Source of the DNA: Hoplostethus atlanticus | Taxonomy: Eukaryota > Chordata > Actinopteri > Trachichthyiformes > Trachichthyidae | Assembly (NCBI GenBank): GCA_034670405.1 | Contig: JAXDDX010000189.1 | Span: 566,501 to 630,500, forward strand | DNA length: 64,000 nt | Direction: 5' to 3' | Shown: one piece after another, positions 49,323-61,239 of the stretch | Numbering within the stretch: the stretch's first letter is position 1 | Layout of the letters: the number at the start of each line of letters is the position of its first letter | The notes under the pieces: model-generated | Seen by the model: the letters and a program-made list of their open reading frames with translations, nothing else | The model's database searches: none | Told to the model about the DNA's origin: nothing | Translations under genes and position numbers: made by a program

Positions 49323-50035
49323 TCAACTTAGACCAGCCAGGAAGCTTTCTGCAGCAGCAGGGGATTCAAATAAGAGTATTTTTTTGAGGATAACTCTCAG
49401 CCTGGCAGGGTATAGTAAAAGATTCTCCACACCTGTCTTCCAAAGCACTTGCATAACTGGTGTGAATGCTGCCCTGTTATTAGAGGTGGAAGCAGAGTAG
49501 TTGGCTAAAAGTAGTTTGTAGTTCCCTTGACTGATGATGGATCCATTAGAGCGGTAGGGATCCATAATGGTCTGGTGACCACCATAGGGCAGTAGCTGAA
49601 AGATCAGAGTCCTGTGGGAGTTCATGTTGGATAATTTGGTCCCAGAGTAGATCTGAGGAGCCCTTTCTATTTCAATCACCCCTTGGGATGAAAGAACCAG
49701 AGTGGATGCGGATGATATTGCACCATTGCCTTCTTCCCCCTCGGGTAAAAACACTAGTCTTAGATTACATTGATCTTCATACTATGCTATTTGTTGTGTG
49801 GCATAATGTATCTTGTCCTCGTTTGCCTAGATAGCACCTCTGCCAGTTGTATAGATTTGATTGACAGGTTGAGTGTGGTAAGCTCTTTGTCAATCCTGAA
49901 GATGTTAGATTTGACAATGTCCATGTCCGACTGCAACCTTTTAACTGAGGCATTAGTGTAACTCATTGGAGTGGATCACCGACATGGATGCCTTCAATTC
50001 AGTCAGAGAGGAGGTGATACCAATGAGCCATGGCA
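49323..50035 (-). pseudogene. L1-type ORF1 (nucleic-acid chaperone) remnant
   Basis: The C-terminal part is open from 49754 to the stop at 49323. It contains GNYKLLLANYSASTSNNRAA, then a block with GVENLLLYPARLRV and FESPAAAESFLAGL. This follows the L1 ORF1p pattern: a D/N-YSA-T--RA-F motif, then G---LLYPARLRV, then F-SP--A--FL. Upstream on the minus strand, around 49860-50030, another frame reads SVKRLQSDMDIVKSNIFRID, KELTTLNLSIKS, a coiled-coil-like heptad region as expected for the N-terminal half. Several frame changes separate the parts. No ORF2 follows, so the copy is 3'-deleted or chimeric. Confidence 0.65.
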
Positions 50036-51469
50036 GAAGGTGTAGCAGAGTTGGTATCAGGCCTGCAGGTAGCAGGTAGGAGGACAATACCTTTGGCAAG
50101 GCATTGTCTTACATTTGTGTTGTCCTTATGTGTAGACGGAGACGGCATTGTGACTTCCATTTGGTAGTTTGCTCTTTTACTAGTAGTATTAAGTTTAAGA
50201 TTAATGTGGTTAATTTAGGGAAAAATAGATCTTGGAATACAGGAGCCAGCAGTGCGTGGGCAGCAACCCTAACCAGCCATGTTGCTCAGCGTCCAGAAGC
50301 CACATGGTGACTATTATTAAACATTTTCAGGTTTCAGATTACATATCTGACATAACTGAAAGCATCGTACTACCTTCATGTTCGATTTTTAAAATGTCAT
50401 GTACCCTAAAATCCAAGCATATTGGATGGAGAGGTGTATGCAATTGAGTCCTGATGCAGATAGATGTAAATTTATATAGATACAGTATAAATATCAGATC
50501 TAGAAGGGTTGCCATGATGTTGACCACTGCATACCTAATACCCTTTCCCAGGACATATTTGATCCAGCATACTCCGGTTTTCCAATTGAATTTAAGATGA
50601 GGAATTGGCAATGGCAATTTGTTATGAGGGCTTCCGTGGAGTTTTAACAGCTAGAATAATTATCCTATCTCCTTCATCCTTGGATGTCATGAAGCCAAAT
50701 GAATGATTTAGAGCCACATATATGCAAAGCAGCATTATCAGTGAGAACGGATGATTCATTCAACGTTGACTCACACTGTGCTATGTTTACATAAATGACC
50801 AGATTTCACCTCCCAATCACCTTCCAGTCAACCAAAGGGAGAAATCTACACTTGCAGAACTTCAGGCGTGGCGTACATGCTTATCGTCTTTTGATCTCCC
50901 CCCATGGAGAAGCATGTACTAATTTTGCTGCCTCTGTCACAGATTCGAAACAGACCTTGTGAAAAAGGAAACTAAATTATCTACCGATCAGCCAAGAGAT
51001 AGTCTTACATACACAGACCTTTTTCTGAACTCCTCTGTGCTAACTGCTAACACAAAAGAAAGATTTGGTTTAATTCATTGCAGTAGTTAGAATGGAATGT
51101 TTATTAAGCCAATCACAATCCATTTCAGCAGTCAAAACTTTGGGGTTGATGGGATTTATCTCTGGTGCACCAACATTAGACACAGCATATGACTGACAAA
51201 GATGCAAGAAGTAGGTGTTGGGGATGGTGGAACAGTGGTTAAATGTAATTGGTGCTGGTCCACCAGTTGCAGAACAAAAGACACTATTTCCCTGTGAGCA
51301 AGGTTTCAGACAGGGCTGCTCTGCTGCACCTGACAATCATAGCCAAATACTGAACCAATCATATACCAATAAACCAATCATATACATATCAAAACTGGTT
51401 TACACAACCTCCATCCTATTAACATTTTTCATAAACCACTCCTAAAATGTTTTTTTCCTATCCTATTAG

Positions 51470-52290
51470 ACTCATGTAGCTTGTTCCATAAAATCACCAC
51501 CCGATAGGGAAATCTCTGTTCGCCCCTTTCATGCTTAAAACTTGGAGCCACATAATCTGACCTCATTCATGGTGTTAATTGAATGTCAATCCCTCACCAA
51601 ATATAATCCATTATAAATGACTTTATGTCTCATCTTTTGTCGTATGTTATAAAATAGATTTATAGTGTACCTTTGTATTGTATCTATGACCAGCAAAGAG
51701 CATTATGATGCTCTACAATTGGTGTGTCATAGGGACATTTCAAATAATCCTAGCTGCTTGGTTTTGTGCTATCTGCAGTCTCCTAATTTCTCCTCTCCCA
51801 GCACTTCCCCAGACCTCAGCACAGTAACTGATATGACTCCCTATTAAAGCCTCCATTTTAAACTCGATTTTATTGTCTTCTTCAGAAGATAATTTGCTAT
51901 TCTACTTTTGTTATGAGCCAATAATTTTTCTGCATAAATATGAAACATCAGAAGTTCATAATAAACAGTCATCCAAATGAATCCCCAATAGCTTATTCTC
52001 ATTTACTTGTTTTATCATGACTCCCTCCCACACAAATTTCTAAGAGCGGGTGAGTTTTCTTTCTCCTTGATGAGCTAACTAACATCGACTCTCTGACTCT
52101 CTCAAGATCCCTGCTGTTGAGTATCCTGCTGAATATACAGTCATGTCATCTGCAAATATTGTAGCCTGGGATTTAGCTAGGGTAAAGGAGATATCATTTA
52201 TATATATCACATAAAGCAAGGATCCCAGACAGCTGCCCTGGGGCACACCACATTGTATATATGTGAATAGGCGAAGAGAATGAACCATTG
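51470..52290 (-). pseudogene. LINE reverse-transcriptase remnant (palm to 3' end)
   Basis: The minus frame 52288-52079 reads CGVPQGSCLGSLLYVIYIND and, after a spacer, ATIFADDMTVYSA. These are RT motifs with the catalytic FADD (YxDD box) near 52145-52157. Further downstream, in shifted frames, come LLGIHLDD, SHISYCAEVWGSAGRGEIRR and LQIAQNQAARI, the usual post-RT region. Near 51480 WNKLHESN is the typical end. Multiple stops and frameshifts show it is dead. The clade is not certain, perhaps I/Jockey- or L2-related. Confidence 0.8.
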
Positions 52291-53465
52291 ATATAGGTAT
52301 TTAGCATTCAGATAAGATTTAATCCATTTCACGGCAGTTTGTTCAAAAATGTGTCAACTTTGTTAATAATATATCATGGAATCATCAGGGATAGATCATC
52401 AGGGATGGATAAAGATAGATGTATCTATTCTAGAAGTCCAGCGGCTTACATGCCTGTGTAAAGTGCAAATTCTAATATTAATTATTTCGAACGTAGGTGC
52501 AGATTGAGGTTTTTTTCCGAAGGCTACCATTGTACATTCCATTCCAACATTCACAGTATTCAATATTCAAAGTGTTTTCTGCATAGTCTGAAATTCAAAC
52601 ATTAAAAAGGAGCTGGCATTATGTTATTTCTGTGCCTATTATAGATAAGTTGTATTTCACTCGGAAGATTTTAACATTTCAGGTGCAGAGTAACTAGCTT
52701 TCACAGTGTACTGCCAGATCCTCAATTTGAAGCAGTGTGCATCCACATCCATTTGTGCATTGATTCATACAATACTTTCTGTACTGTGGAAACTGATTGG
52801 TTATTAGTAGGCACGCACTCATTTAAGGGCAGTGGTTGGGCAGTGATGTACCGGCAGGGCAGAGATTGTACCCGACCTGCCTTCTCTGAATCAATGCTAA
52901 AGACCGGCCAACAGCCAAATCAGAAAACCACTGACGAGTGAGCATGCCACAACTCAATGGCCAAATGTATCAAAAGAAACATTAAAAGCACATGTACATT
53001 TCCTTATCACTTATTATCTTATTGAAGCACTGCTTCTTAAGAAAGCCTTGTATGTATTCACGAGTGATGTTGCTGTTTTATTCAGTTGCTCATTCTTAAT
53101 TCTCAGAAATTGTTATCAAAAAAGTTATCAGCTATCTCAACTAGATTAACTATGATTAAAATTTAACTACATAATTTACTAATTAAACTACTCCTCTTCT
53201 CTCTTAATCTGTCATATTTAAGGAGGACTCGATTACATACCCTTACGGTGTCTGCCTGTCACGTGACTGTGAGTACCGGTTGGTACTGGCCTGTCTGTTT
53301 GAAGAGATGGCATAAAAATCCAGCGTGAAAAGTGCCACACCTGTCTAATTGAAAGCAATTCTTATTCCACTGAAATGGTGCCAATATCGCCAATCTCCTG
53401 GCAGAGCTTATCAACTTCCAAGACAACAAGGTCTGACAGGACATTTTATTTTGCATGTATATATA

Positions 53466-54475
53466 CAACGATCAGCCACAACATTAAAACCACTGACAGG
53501 TGACGTGAATAACATTGATTATCTCGTTACAATGGCACCTGTCAAGGGGTGGGATATATTGGGAAGCAAGTGAACAGTCAGTTCTTGAAGTTGATGTGTT
53601 GGAAGCAGGAAAAATGGGCAAGCGTAAGGATCTGAGCGACTTTGACAAGGGCCAAATTGTGATGGCTAGACGACTGCGTCAGGGCATCTCCAAAACGGCA
53701 GGTCTTGTGGGGGGTTCCCGGTATGCAGTGGTTAGTACCTACCAAAAGTGGTCCAAGGAAGGACAACCGGTGAACCAGCGACAGGGTCATGGGCGCGTGG
53801 GGAGCGAAGGCTAGCCCATCTGGTCCGATCCCACAGAAGAGCTACTGTAGCACAAATTGCTGAAAAAGTTAATGCTGGCTATGATAGAAAGGTGTCTGCG
53901 TAGCCGCAGACCGGTGCTGACCCCTGTCTACCATCGAAAGCGCCTACAATGGGCACGTGAGCATCAGAACTGGACCATGGAGCAATGGAAGAAGGTGGCC
54001 TGGTCTGATGAATCACGTTTTCTTTTACATCATGTGGACGGCCGGGTGCGTGTGCGTCGTTTACCTGGGGAAGAGATGACACCAGAATGCACTATGGGAA
54101 GAAGGCAAGCCGGTGGAGGCAGTGTATGTATGGCAGTGGCCTCTTTCAGCAGGATAATGCACCCTGCCACACTGCAAAAATGATTCCGGAATGGTTTGAG
54201 GAACATGACAAAGAGTTCAAGGTGTTGACTTGGCCTCCAAATTCCCCCAGATTCTGTGGGATGTGCTGGAAAAACAAGTCCGATCCATGGAGGCCCCACC
54301 TCACAGTTTACAGGACTTAAAGGATCTGCTGCTAACGTCTTGGTGCCAGGTACCACAGGACACCTTCAGAGGTCTTGTGGAGTCCATGCCTTGACGGGTC
54401 AGAGTTGTTTTGGCGGCACGAGGGGGACCCACACAATATTAGGCAGGTGGTTTTAATGTTATGGCTGATTTATAT
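53466..54475 (+). mobile_element. Decayed Tc1-like transposon lacking the catalytic Glu
   Basis: Inverted ends: CGATCAGCCACAACATTAAAACCAC on the left and its near-inverse (GTGGTTTTAATGTTATGGCTG) at 54448-54468. The transposase begins at ATG 53614 ([20 protein letters not shown]) with a helix-turn-helix region. It is frameshifted near 53805, then continues through WARE and AWSDESRFLLHHVDGRVRVR (first Asp at 54007). An internal deletion after QAGGGSV jumps to LFQQDNAPCHTAKMI (second Asp at 54153). A short deletion near 54245-54257 removes the SPDLNPIEHL stretch that carries the catalytic Glu. Confidence 0.92.
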
Positions 54476-54929
54476 TTAGAGCCTTCTGAAGTTTTAATGT
54501 AGATACTTACTACATATGATGCAGTAGTGGTATGATGTGGCTCTGAATCTCTGGACCATAGCTTTAAACCTAGAATATGGTTGCAGCTTCCCACCCCAGG
54601 TGCAAGGGCAGCCTAAATTGCAGTTGGTAATGATGAGAAGTGTCCTCAATCCCTAACATTTATTTTCATGGAACACTCTTATCGTTCTTGAAGTACCATG
54701 ATAAAAAAGTAATCTATCAACAGGCAACGAAGAACCCAATTAAGGGAGGCTGTCTATCAACATAATGTTCGTCTCTCACTCCACTGCTAGCTACTCAAGG
54801 GATATAAATTTCTGTCTCTCTACCTTATTAATAGATGAGCTCTTTTCTCCACTGCAGCAGATTAAACAAAGGTGGAGCAAACAAGACTTAAGGTATGACA
54901 AAGGACCTTAAAGTGTACAAAGGCCCTCA

Positions 54930-55320
54930 CCAGTGAGTACACTCACTAAAAAAATGATCTTAACCTGATTAAGGTAATACTAATGAAACTGTCATGTAAA
55001 TGCTTTTATCTGATTATCTTAATCATGGAGTCATAATCATAACCTGGTTAACACGCCTCAGTCTTGGGGCATGTAAAATAATGCATGTTAGTCACTAGAC
55101 ACAGTAACCAGGATGTTGTGCTCACAAAGCAACATGGTGCAGTGCAGTGGAATGGAGTGGTGAGTGATAGAATGATTATTAAATGAAACCATGTAAACAG
55201 GTTTATTAGAGAAACCATGTATCTTTGACCCACGTAAACGTTATAATCAAAATAGTGCCTTAAGCTGATTACTCCCCAGTAATGGGGGTATTAGTGTGCA
55301 TGTAAACATACTCATTCCCT
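54930..55320. repeat. Possible AT-rich dispersed repeat
   Basis: CATGTAAA recurs three times (near 54993, 55190 and 55299) with GATTA/TAATC words between, resembling a fish DNA element known only by pattern. Boundaries and family are uncertain. Confidence 0.3.
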
Positions 55321-55754
55321 AAATGTCATCTCTCCTGTACTTACAGGCGGTTATTCAAAACAACACAGTGTCAAATATCACTATAGATTATGACTAGTTA
55401 TTCTGTCGAGAACATGATGAATTCACACAAACAAATGCAGCCTCTTCTGCTCCTACTAACACAGAGGTGGGATTTGGAGGTTTTATTGCTGGTGTTCATT
55501 CGGTTGCTAGGGGCAGCTAATTATAAAATCTGTCTACTGGCTGTGTTTCTTTTAATTCATCCGTGCTTCCTCCACCCCCCTTGGCTGTGACGGGCTTTAG
55601 GATGCCTCTAATTGGCTAGGTAATTGTGGTTGATAGGTCAAATGAATCACGTCGGGTCTATGCAAAGTGTCATGATTCGCTTTGGCTTCAAGAGATTCTG
55701 GGTCCACATTCCAGACAATCCCTCTCATTAGAGTGCTTCATTATTTTTGATGGC

Positions 55755-55934
55755 CTACTTGTTAAGAGTTTATCATGTACCATAACAAAAAGGTCACAGG
55801 TTTGATCCCCACAATGCCTAATGTGTCCATCAGCAGCCCTGTGTCCTTTAGAAAAATACTGAACCCCTACCTGCTCACAGACTGTAAACTGCTCTGGGTC
55901 AACTAAATGTCTCATAACATGTAAATGTAAATGG
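55755..55934 (+). mobile_element. Degenerate tRNA-derived SINE
   Basis: B-box-like AGGTTTGATCCCCAC, then TGTGTCCTTTAGAAAAATACTGAACCCC aligned with the same segment of the SINE at 1041-1313. The tail is CTGCTCTGGGTCAACTAAATG and AAATGTAAATG. Confidence 0.75.
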
Positions 55935-56100
55935 ATAGATTAGATTAGATTAGATTAGATTAGATTAGATTAGATTAGATTAGATGCAACTGTAATGATC
56001 CCTGTGGGAAGATTGGGCCATTACAGCAGGTAATAATAGGACACATCAAAGAAGAATAGGATATGAATAAGAATTGAACTAACAGGGTTATACAAGCTTA
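55935..56100 (-). mobile_element. Retroposon 3' end with (TAATC)n tail
   Basis: About ten GATTA units (55935-55985) are followed on + by TGCAACTGTAATGATCCCTG, TGGGAAG. On the minus strand this is a CCC/GGG mini-hairpin before a TAATC tail, comparable to 49107-49200. It lies directly against the 3' end of the SINE on the opposite strand. Confidence 0.6.
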
Positions 56101-56389
56101 AGCAACCAACAATTCCAACACTGAAAATGTGCATGTATGGAGTCAAGCATTAACAGGATGTGCACAATAGAAGTAGTAGCGCCGTAGCTGCAGAACCTAC
56201 TGAGACATAAAAACAATGAGAGATTTATGCATTATAAATTATTATTGGCACCCTTGCATGTTATGCAGCTAATGTACAATATCTTCTGAAATAATTGGAA
56301 ATACAAACGACTTTAGGTCTTCACACATTCATCAATTGCATTATAACAGCACATAATCAAACAATGAGCATAACAATCTTGCTGCTCAC

Positions 56390-56640
56390 AGAATTATTAA
56401 GAATCTCCCAAAGCATGGTGGTGAGAAAAAAAATGATCTCAGATGTCGTCAAAGGTTGATGTAAGCCATTGGAAAAAACACCTCGCAAATTAGAGCTCTT
56501 TGGAGATCAGCATTTTGTTTAGAGACGACGAAATTAAACTTTTAAAGAAAAGACCACCCTACCTGCAGTCAAATACGGTGGAGGAGAAAGAATCATAGGT
56601 ACACCACTGCCACAGCTCCAGGGCATTTACAGCTCAGGCT
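56390..56640 (+). pseudogene. Possible transposase fragment (Tc1/mariner-like)
   Basis: Near 56490-56600 shifted frames read ALWRSAFCLETTKLN-like and PAVKYGGGERIIG. The VK-Y/H-GGG motif is typical of the region between the first and second catalytic Asp of Tc1 transposases. No ends or other motifs were found. Confidence 0.3.
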
Positions 56641-57606
56641 CCTGTCTTGGCTCTGTGGCATCGGGTTTCACTAGATGCTGTCTGAAAGCCTTGATTTGTC
56701 TTTGATAGGTGCAATTTATCCATCAAACCATGACTTGGATCCAGCTGAGAGGAGCATAACCCGACACATTAGTGCATGGAAATACTCCATCCAATTCTGT
56801 TGTTGGAGAGAAGTCTTTTTGATAGAGTGTTTCATGCACATAATTGTTCCATCTCTTCTAAACTAATTGAAATGTTTTCTTTCTGTGAGAAATGTGAAAA
56901 ATGAATGGAATGATGTCTTTCTATTATCCTCAACTAACATAGCTTTATCTGTGCTGTATTTTGTACATTCTATGCATGCCTTTCAAACAGGTCGGAATAT
57001 TTTGTTTTCGGAGTCTCTAATAACCTGGCTTTATCTAATGCTGCGTTTAATACTTTCTGTGCCTCTCTTCCAAACTGCTAGAAATGTTCTGAGTGAGTCT
57101 GTCTGGCTCTTTGTTGTCTCCTTATGAGTGATATGCTAACAGATGTTGTTAGTGAAGAGTGAAGAGCTTCTGTCTGCCTATTTTGAGTAATGGCAAGACA
57201 AACAATCAAACAAGCCAATTGTGTGCTTCAGGGCTCTTAAGTTACATTTCTTCCAAGTAACACATGTTCAGAAATTTGTTTCTAGTTAGCATGAATTCAT
57301 TTTATGCTACTAACATAGTAAAATAGTAGAACCCTGTGCTTGGTATGACCACCAAATGAGAAATTATATTATATTTATAGTCTATTACCCTGGCCCATGC
57401 ATTTGAAAACATATTGCTATTTTTGTCATGCAGGGAACTTAATTTGATCTATGCTGAGGTACTCTGTCTCCAAGGGCCTCCAAGTTCCCCATGCTGTTGA
57501 GCTTGTCCATGTCAGTCAGTGATGATATGATTGGACATGGCTTTCAGCATTGGCTCTCTATCCAATCAATCATAGTGGCATTTGTTAGTATACTATCCTC
57601 ACGAAG

Positions 57607-58802
57607 GATTCAAGATTCAAGAACTTTATTTATCACATACACACACACGGGGTGTGTAGTGAAATGAAAAGTGGCAATGCTCAACGGGAATGTGCAAAAG
57701 GGCAAGAGTACACAGTATTTACAATAAAAAAAAAACCCACAATATTTACAGTATTACAGTAATTACAGTAAGAGCTCTTATATAAAAAAAACAACAACAC
57801 CACAATATATACAGTAAGAGCACTTTGGAAATGAAAATATAGTAGTAAGGGAAATCGTATGAATGTAATATACTATAAATTATGTGTAGTCATTACCTGT
57901 GTGTGAGTGTGTGTGTGTGTGCATAAGAGGGGCCGTGTGTGTGTCTTGGTGGGGGCCCTGGTGAGGTCGGAGTTCACAGTCCTGATGGCCTGAGGAAAGA
58001 AACTCCGTCTCAGTCTCTCTGTTTTGGCAGCATGACTACGGAGGCGCTTGCCTGACCGCAGCAGCTGAAACAGTCCGTTGTTGGGGTGGTGAGGATCCTT
58101 CATGATCCTGCAGGCTCTGGTTCTGCACCTCCTGGTGTACAAGTCCTGCAGGGTGGGGAGTGTAGTTCCAATAGTGCGTTCAGCCGAACGCACTACTCTC
58201 TGCAGAGCCTTCCTGTCCTGAGCGGAGCTGTTGCCAAACCAGGCAGTGATGCTTCCTGTCAGGATGCTCTCTACAGCTCCAGAGTAGAAGGACTGAAGGA
58301 TCCTCCGGGAGACTTTGAATTTCCTCAGTTGCCTGAGGTGGTAAAGGCGCTGCCTCACCTTTCTCACCAGAGTGTCAGTGTGTGTTGTCCATGTCAGATC
58401 TTCAGTGATGTGGACTCCCAGGTATTTATACCTGCTCACCCTCTCCACAGTAGTCCCATTTATCCCCAATGGTGAGTACGTCCTCTGTTGTTGTGTCCTC
58501 CTAAAGTCCACAATCAGAATGTCACCTTGGTTTTGGTGACTGAGCTGAGGACGCAACCCTGGGGGGATCCTGTGTTCAGGGTGAGGGGGTTGGAGGTGTG
58601 TCTGCCCACCCTGACCACCTGGGGCCTGGCGGTCAGGAAGTCCAGGATCCAGGCACACAGGGGGGTGTTCAGTCCCAGCTCAATCAACTTGCCAGCCAGT
58701 CTGGTGGGGACTATGGTGTTGAAAGCTGAACTATAATCAATGAACAGCAGTCTCACATAGCCCCCCTTCCGGCTGTCCAGATGAGAGAGTGTGGTGTGCA
58801 GT
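57607..58802 (-). pseudogene. CR1/L2/Rex1-type LINE, 5'-truncated and internally deleted
   Basis: On the minus strand, [20 protein letters not shown] leads into [18 protein letters not shown] and, later, [12 protein letters not shown], which are RT motifs. A deletion near 58530 removes the YxDD region and shifts frame. The next frame (to 57873) reads [71 protein letters not shown], the complete post-RT domain. The 3' UTR ends with GTGATAAATAAAGTTCTTGA and two TTGAATC units at about 57607, the expected 3' tail. The longest minus-strand ORF of the window is this remnant. Confidence 0.92.
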
Positions 58803-58872
58803 AGGGTAGGGTATACCCCCTACAAATCCTGGTTATTGCACTGTAAAAAAAGAAAATGTTATGTTATTGAAA

Positions 58873-59467
58873 TATGTATATGTAATGTGCTTGCAGGTTA
58901 GTCCCCCCCAACAAATGCGACCGCACAGAACTAAATGCTCAACCAGTCCAATTTATTCATAACACAATTAACCGTGCATCTGCTACGTCTTTAATGGCGA
59001 GTCAGTTTACAATCCTGGTACAATACACCAATAAAAACAGTGACATAGGTGGTTTCAACAGCCACGCCGCTCCAACTCCTCCTTAAAACATCACAAAAAC
59101 AACATATTCAACAATACAGACATACAATACATACAAACGTATAATATATACACACTTCCAAACACATACCAGTCTCGAAGCATTTAGCCTTGCAACCCAA
59201 GCGAGCCTCACCGCGTCCCCGCACCTTTACAATACAAACATATGCACAACACAATCAGCCTTTCGCACACTTCACCCCACAGCCCTCTAGTAGCCAACAT
59301 AGCATAGTTCACACATACCATCTAATGGAACTCCAGTCTCAGCTCCTTAGCACCCCAGGGACAAACACGCCGCCAAAGAGTCGGCGTCCAGCCAGCATGC
59401 TCCTCAACTACGCTTGGCACTTCCTTATGACGTCAGCAGCGCCTCACATATAGTATGTATATGTAAT
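58873..59467. mobile_element. Unidentified ~567-bp insertion between 14-bp direct repeats
   Basis: TATGTATATGTAAT occurs at 58873-58886 and again at 59454-59467. Read on the minus strand, the enclosed segment starts CTATATGTGAGGCGCTGCTG, ACGTCA (a CRE-like site). It is GC-richer at first and ends with GAATAAATTGGACTGG and CTAACCTGCAAGCAC. A promoter-like start, a polyadenylation-like AATAAA and TGTGAGG…GCACA ends suggest a solo LTR or a retrocopy. I recognise no family. The + strand frame at 59190-59453 has no known domain. Confidence 0.45.
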
Positions 59468-61239
59468 ACAGCTATATTTACTATTTTCATTTTCATTTTG
59501 CTTAAAATTCTCATTTATGCGCCTTCTGTGGAGCAGCGGGCCATGCACACTACCTCTGATGTTGGTCACTTATGACCTATGTTACATATCATTGCCCTCC
59601 TCACTCCTGTCCTTTCTTGAGCTCGGAGCACAGTCTTAGGCCTGGGACACACTAGAGCATTCTTAGACCGATTTATACCAGATTTATCCATCCCAACAAT
59701 TAAAGAGGAAATCCTGACCAGAGGCTTGCCCGGGACCAATGGTTGCACAAAGATTATCTGGCACTGTGAGGGGTTTACATATTCAATCTTAGCCACCCTG
59801 ATTGAAATAGTCAATAGTCAATGAGGTGAAGTGGAAGTGTTATGTTAAAAAGGTATATTAAGGATAGTAATGCCTAGGATAGGGAGCCTCTGTCCTGCAG
59901 TTAATGTCAGTTACTAGTCTATCTAACATTACCTTGATAAAATATACTCACCTCAAGCTCTCGCTGCAAAATGTCAATGGAACCTATCTCTCGAGCAACG
60001 GCTTAACCCAGATTTTCTTTTTGTGTTTTTATCTTTTTTTTCAGTGCATGCATAATGGATGCATGTTGGATCGTGCAAGTTCCTGTCAGATTAGATGTCC
60101 AGCATATCAGTGACCTGTCAGGGCTCAGCAGGATAATCTCAGTTATATTGAGTGTGATACCCTGTCTTTGCCTAATTGTCTACTGTGAACATATTTTAAA
60201 CTTAGAGACAAAAGATTCTGTTCAATCCATTGTTATGTGTGTGATGCAGTGCGTTTTCAGAATTAGTTAGGATCTTAAAAGGCTTCCTTTATGTCCTCAG
60301 CCTTACTTGGTCACAGGGTAACTCCATGGGAGGAATCAGAGGTTAAGTGCCATGTTATGGGCCACCTTGACGATAGGTGTTGAGCAAGGAGATATCATTA
60401 GTTTGTTTACTTTCTCTGTCCAGATTTCCCAAGCTGGTAAAGCAGATACCAACAGGTGTCCCACTGATCATACTGCCACTTCTCAAACCTTTAGGCTACT
60501 GCTGAACTACAGTTACGATACATCCTCCAATACAACTAGACCACATCTGGTCTTTAGCTCACAGATCACCCACTCTGGGGACCACTAGCAAGAGCCTTTT
60601 CCTACAGGGCAGTAAATATAACTCCTAGGTTTTCCTATACTGGAGCAATATTTTTCTGGTTAGTTGGAGTGCAATGGGTCAGGACCTAATATGGGCAATG
60701 TTTCTGTTTCTTTGGGTAGTCCATTGGATAAGCGTAGTAGTTTTCTATTAGCCTGGCTCCCTTAATAAGAAACTACATTTTTCATGTGGGTCAGAAACTG
60801 AAAAATGTGACACACAGTTGAGCACTACAAAAAAAAAAGAGTACAACTTGCAAAGTTAAAAGGTACTAATCAAATGACTTAGCAAAGGATGGCTATAGAA
60901 TGTGCAAACCAATACAAATAGAGTGAATATGTTTGGAAAAGAAAGAGAGAATAAACTCCAGAAGTGGTATTTGTCTCACGCTGCTGGGTTGATTGCGTGT
61001 GAGAACAAATTTCAACTCCCCATGAAGATTATATTAACCTTTCAACATTGTGATTGAGTTCCTAGCTGGTGGTTCATTGGAATGTACGAAAACATATATT
61101 GATGGTATAGAAACACTGCAGTGGTGGAACCATGAAACAGAGGTCAGTGAAGTACCCACTTCTGACTAGGTCACTCTTGGCAAAAACTACTCTAACAGTT
61201 GAATTTCTCTAACCGTTCCTTTTACTATAATGTGGTCAT

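Noticed and set aside
58086..58475. 129-codon + strand frame
   Set aside because: It is the antisense shadow of the LINE remnant on the minus strand.
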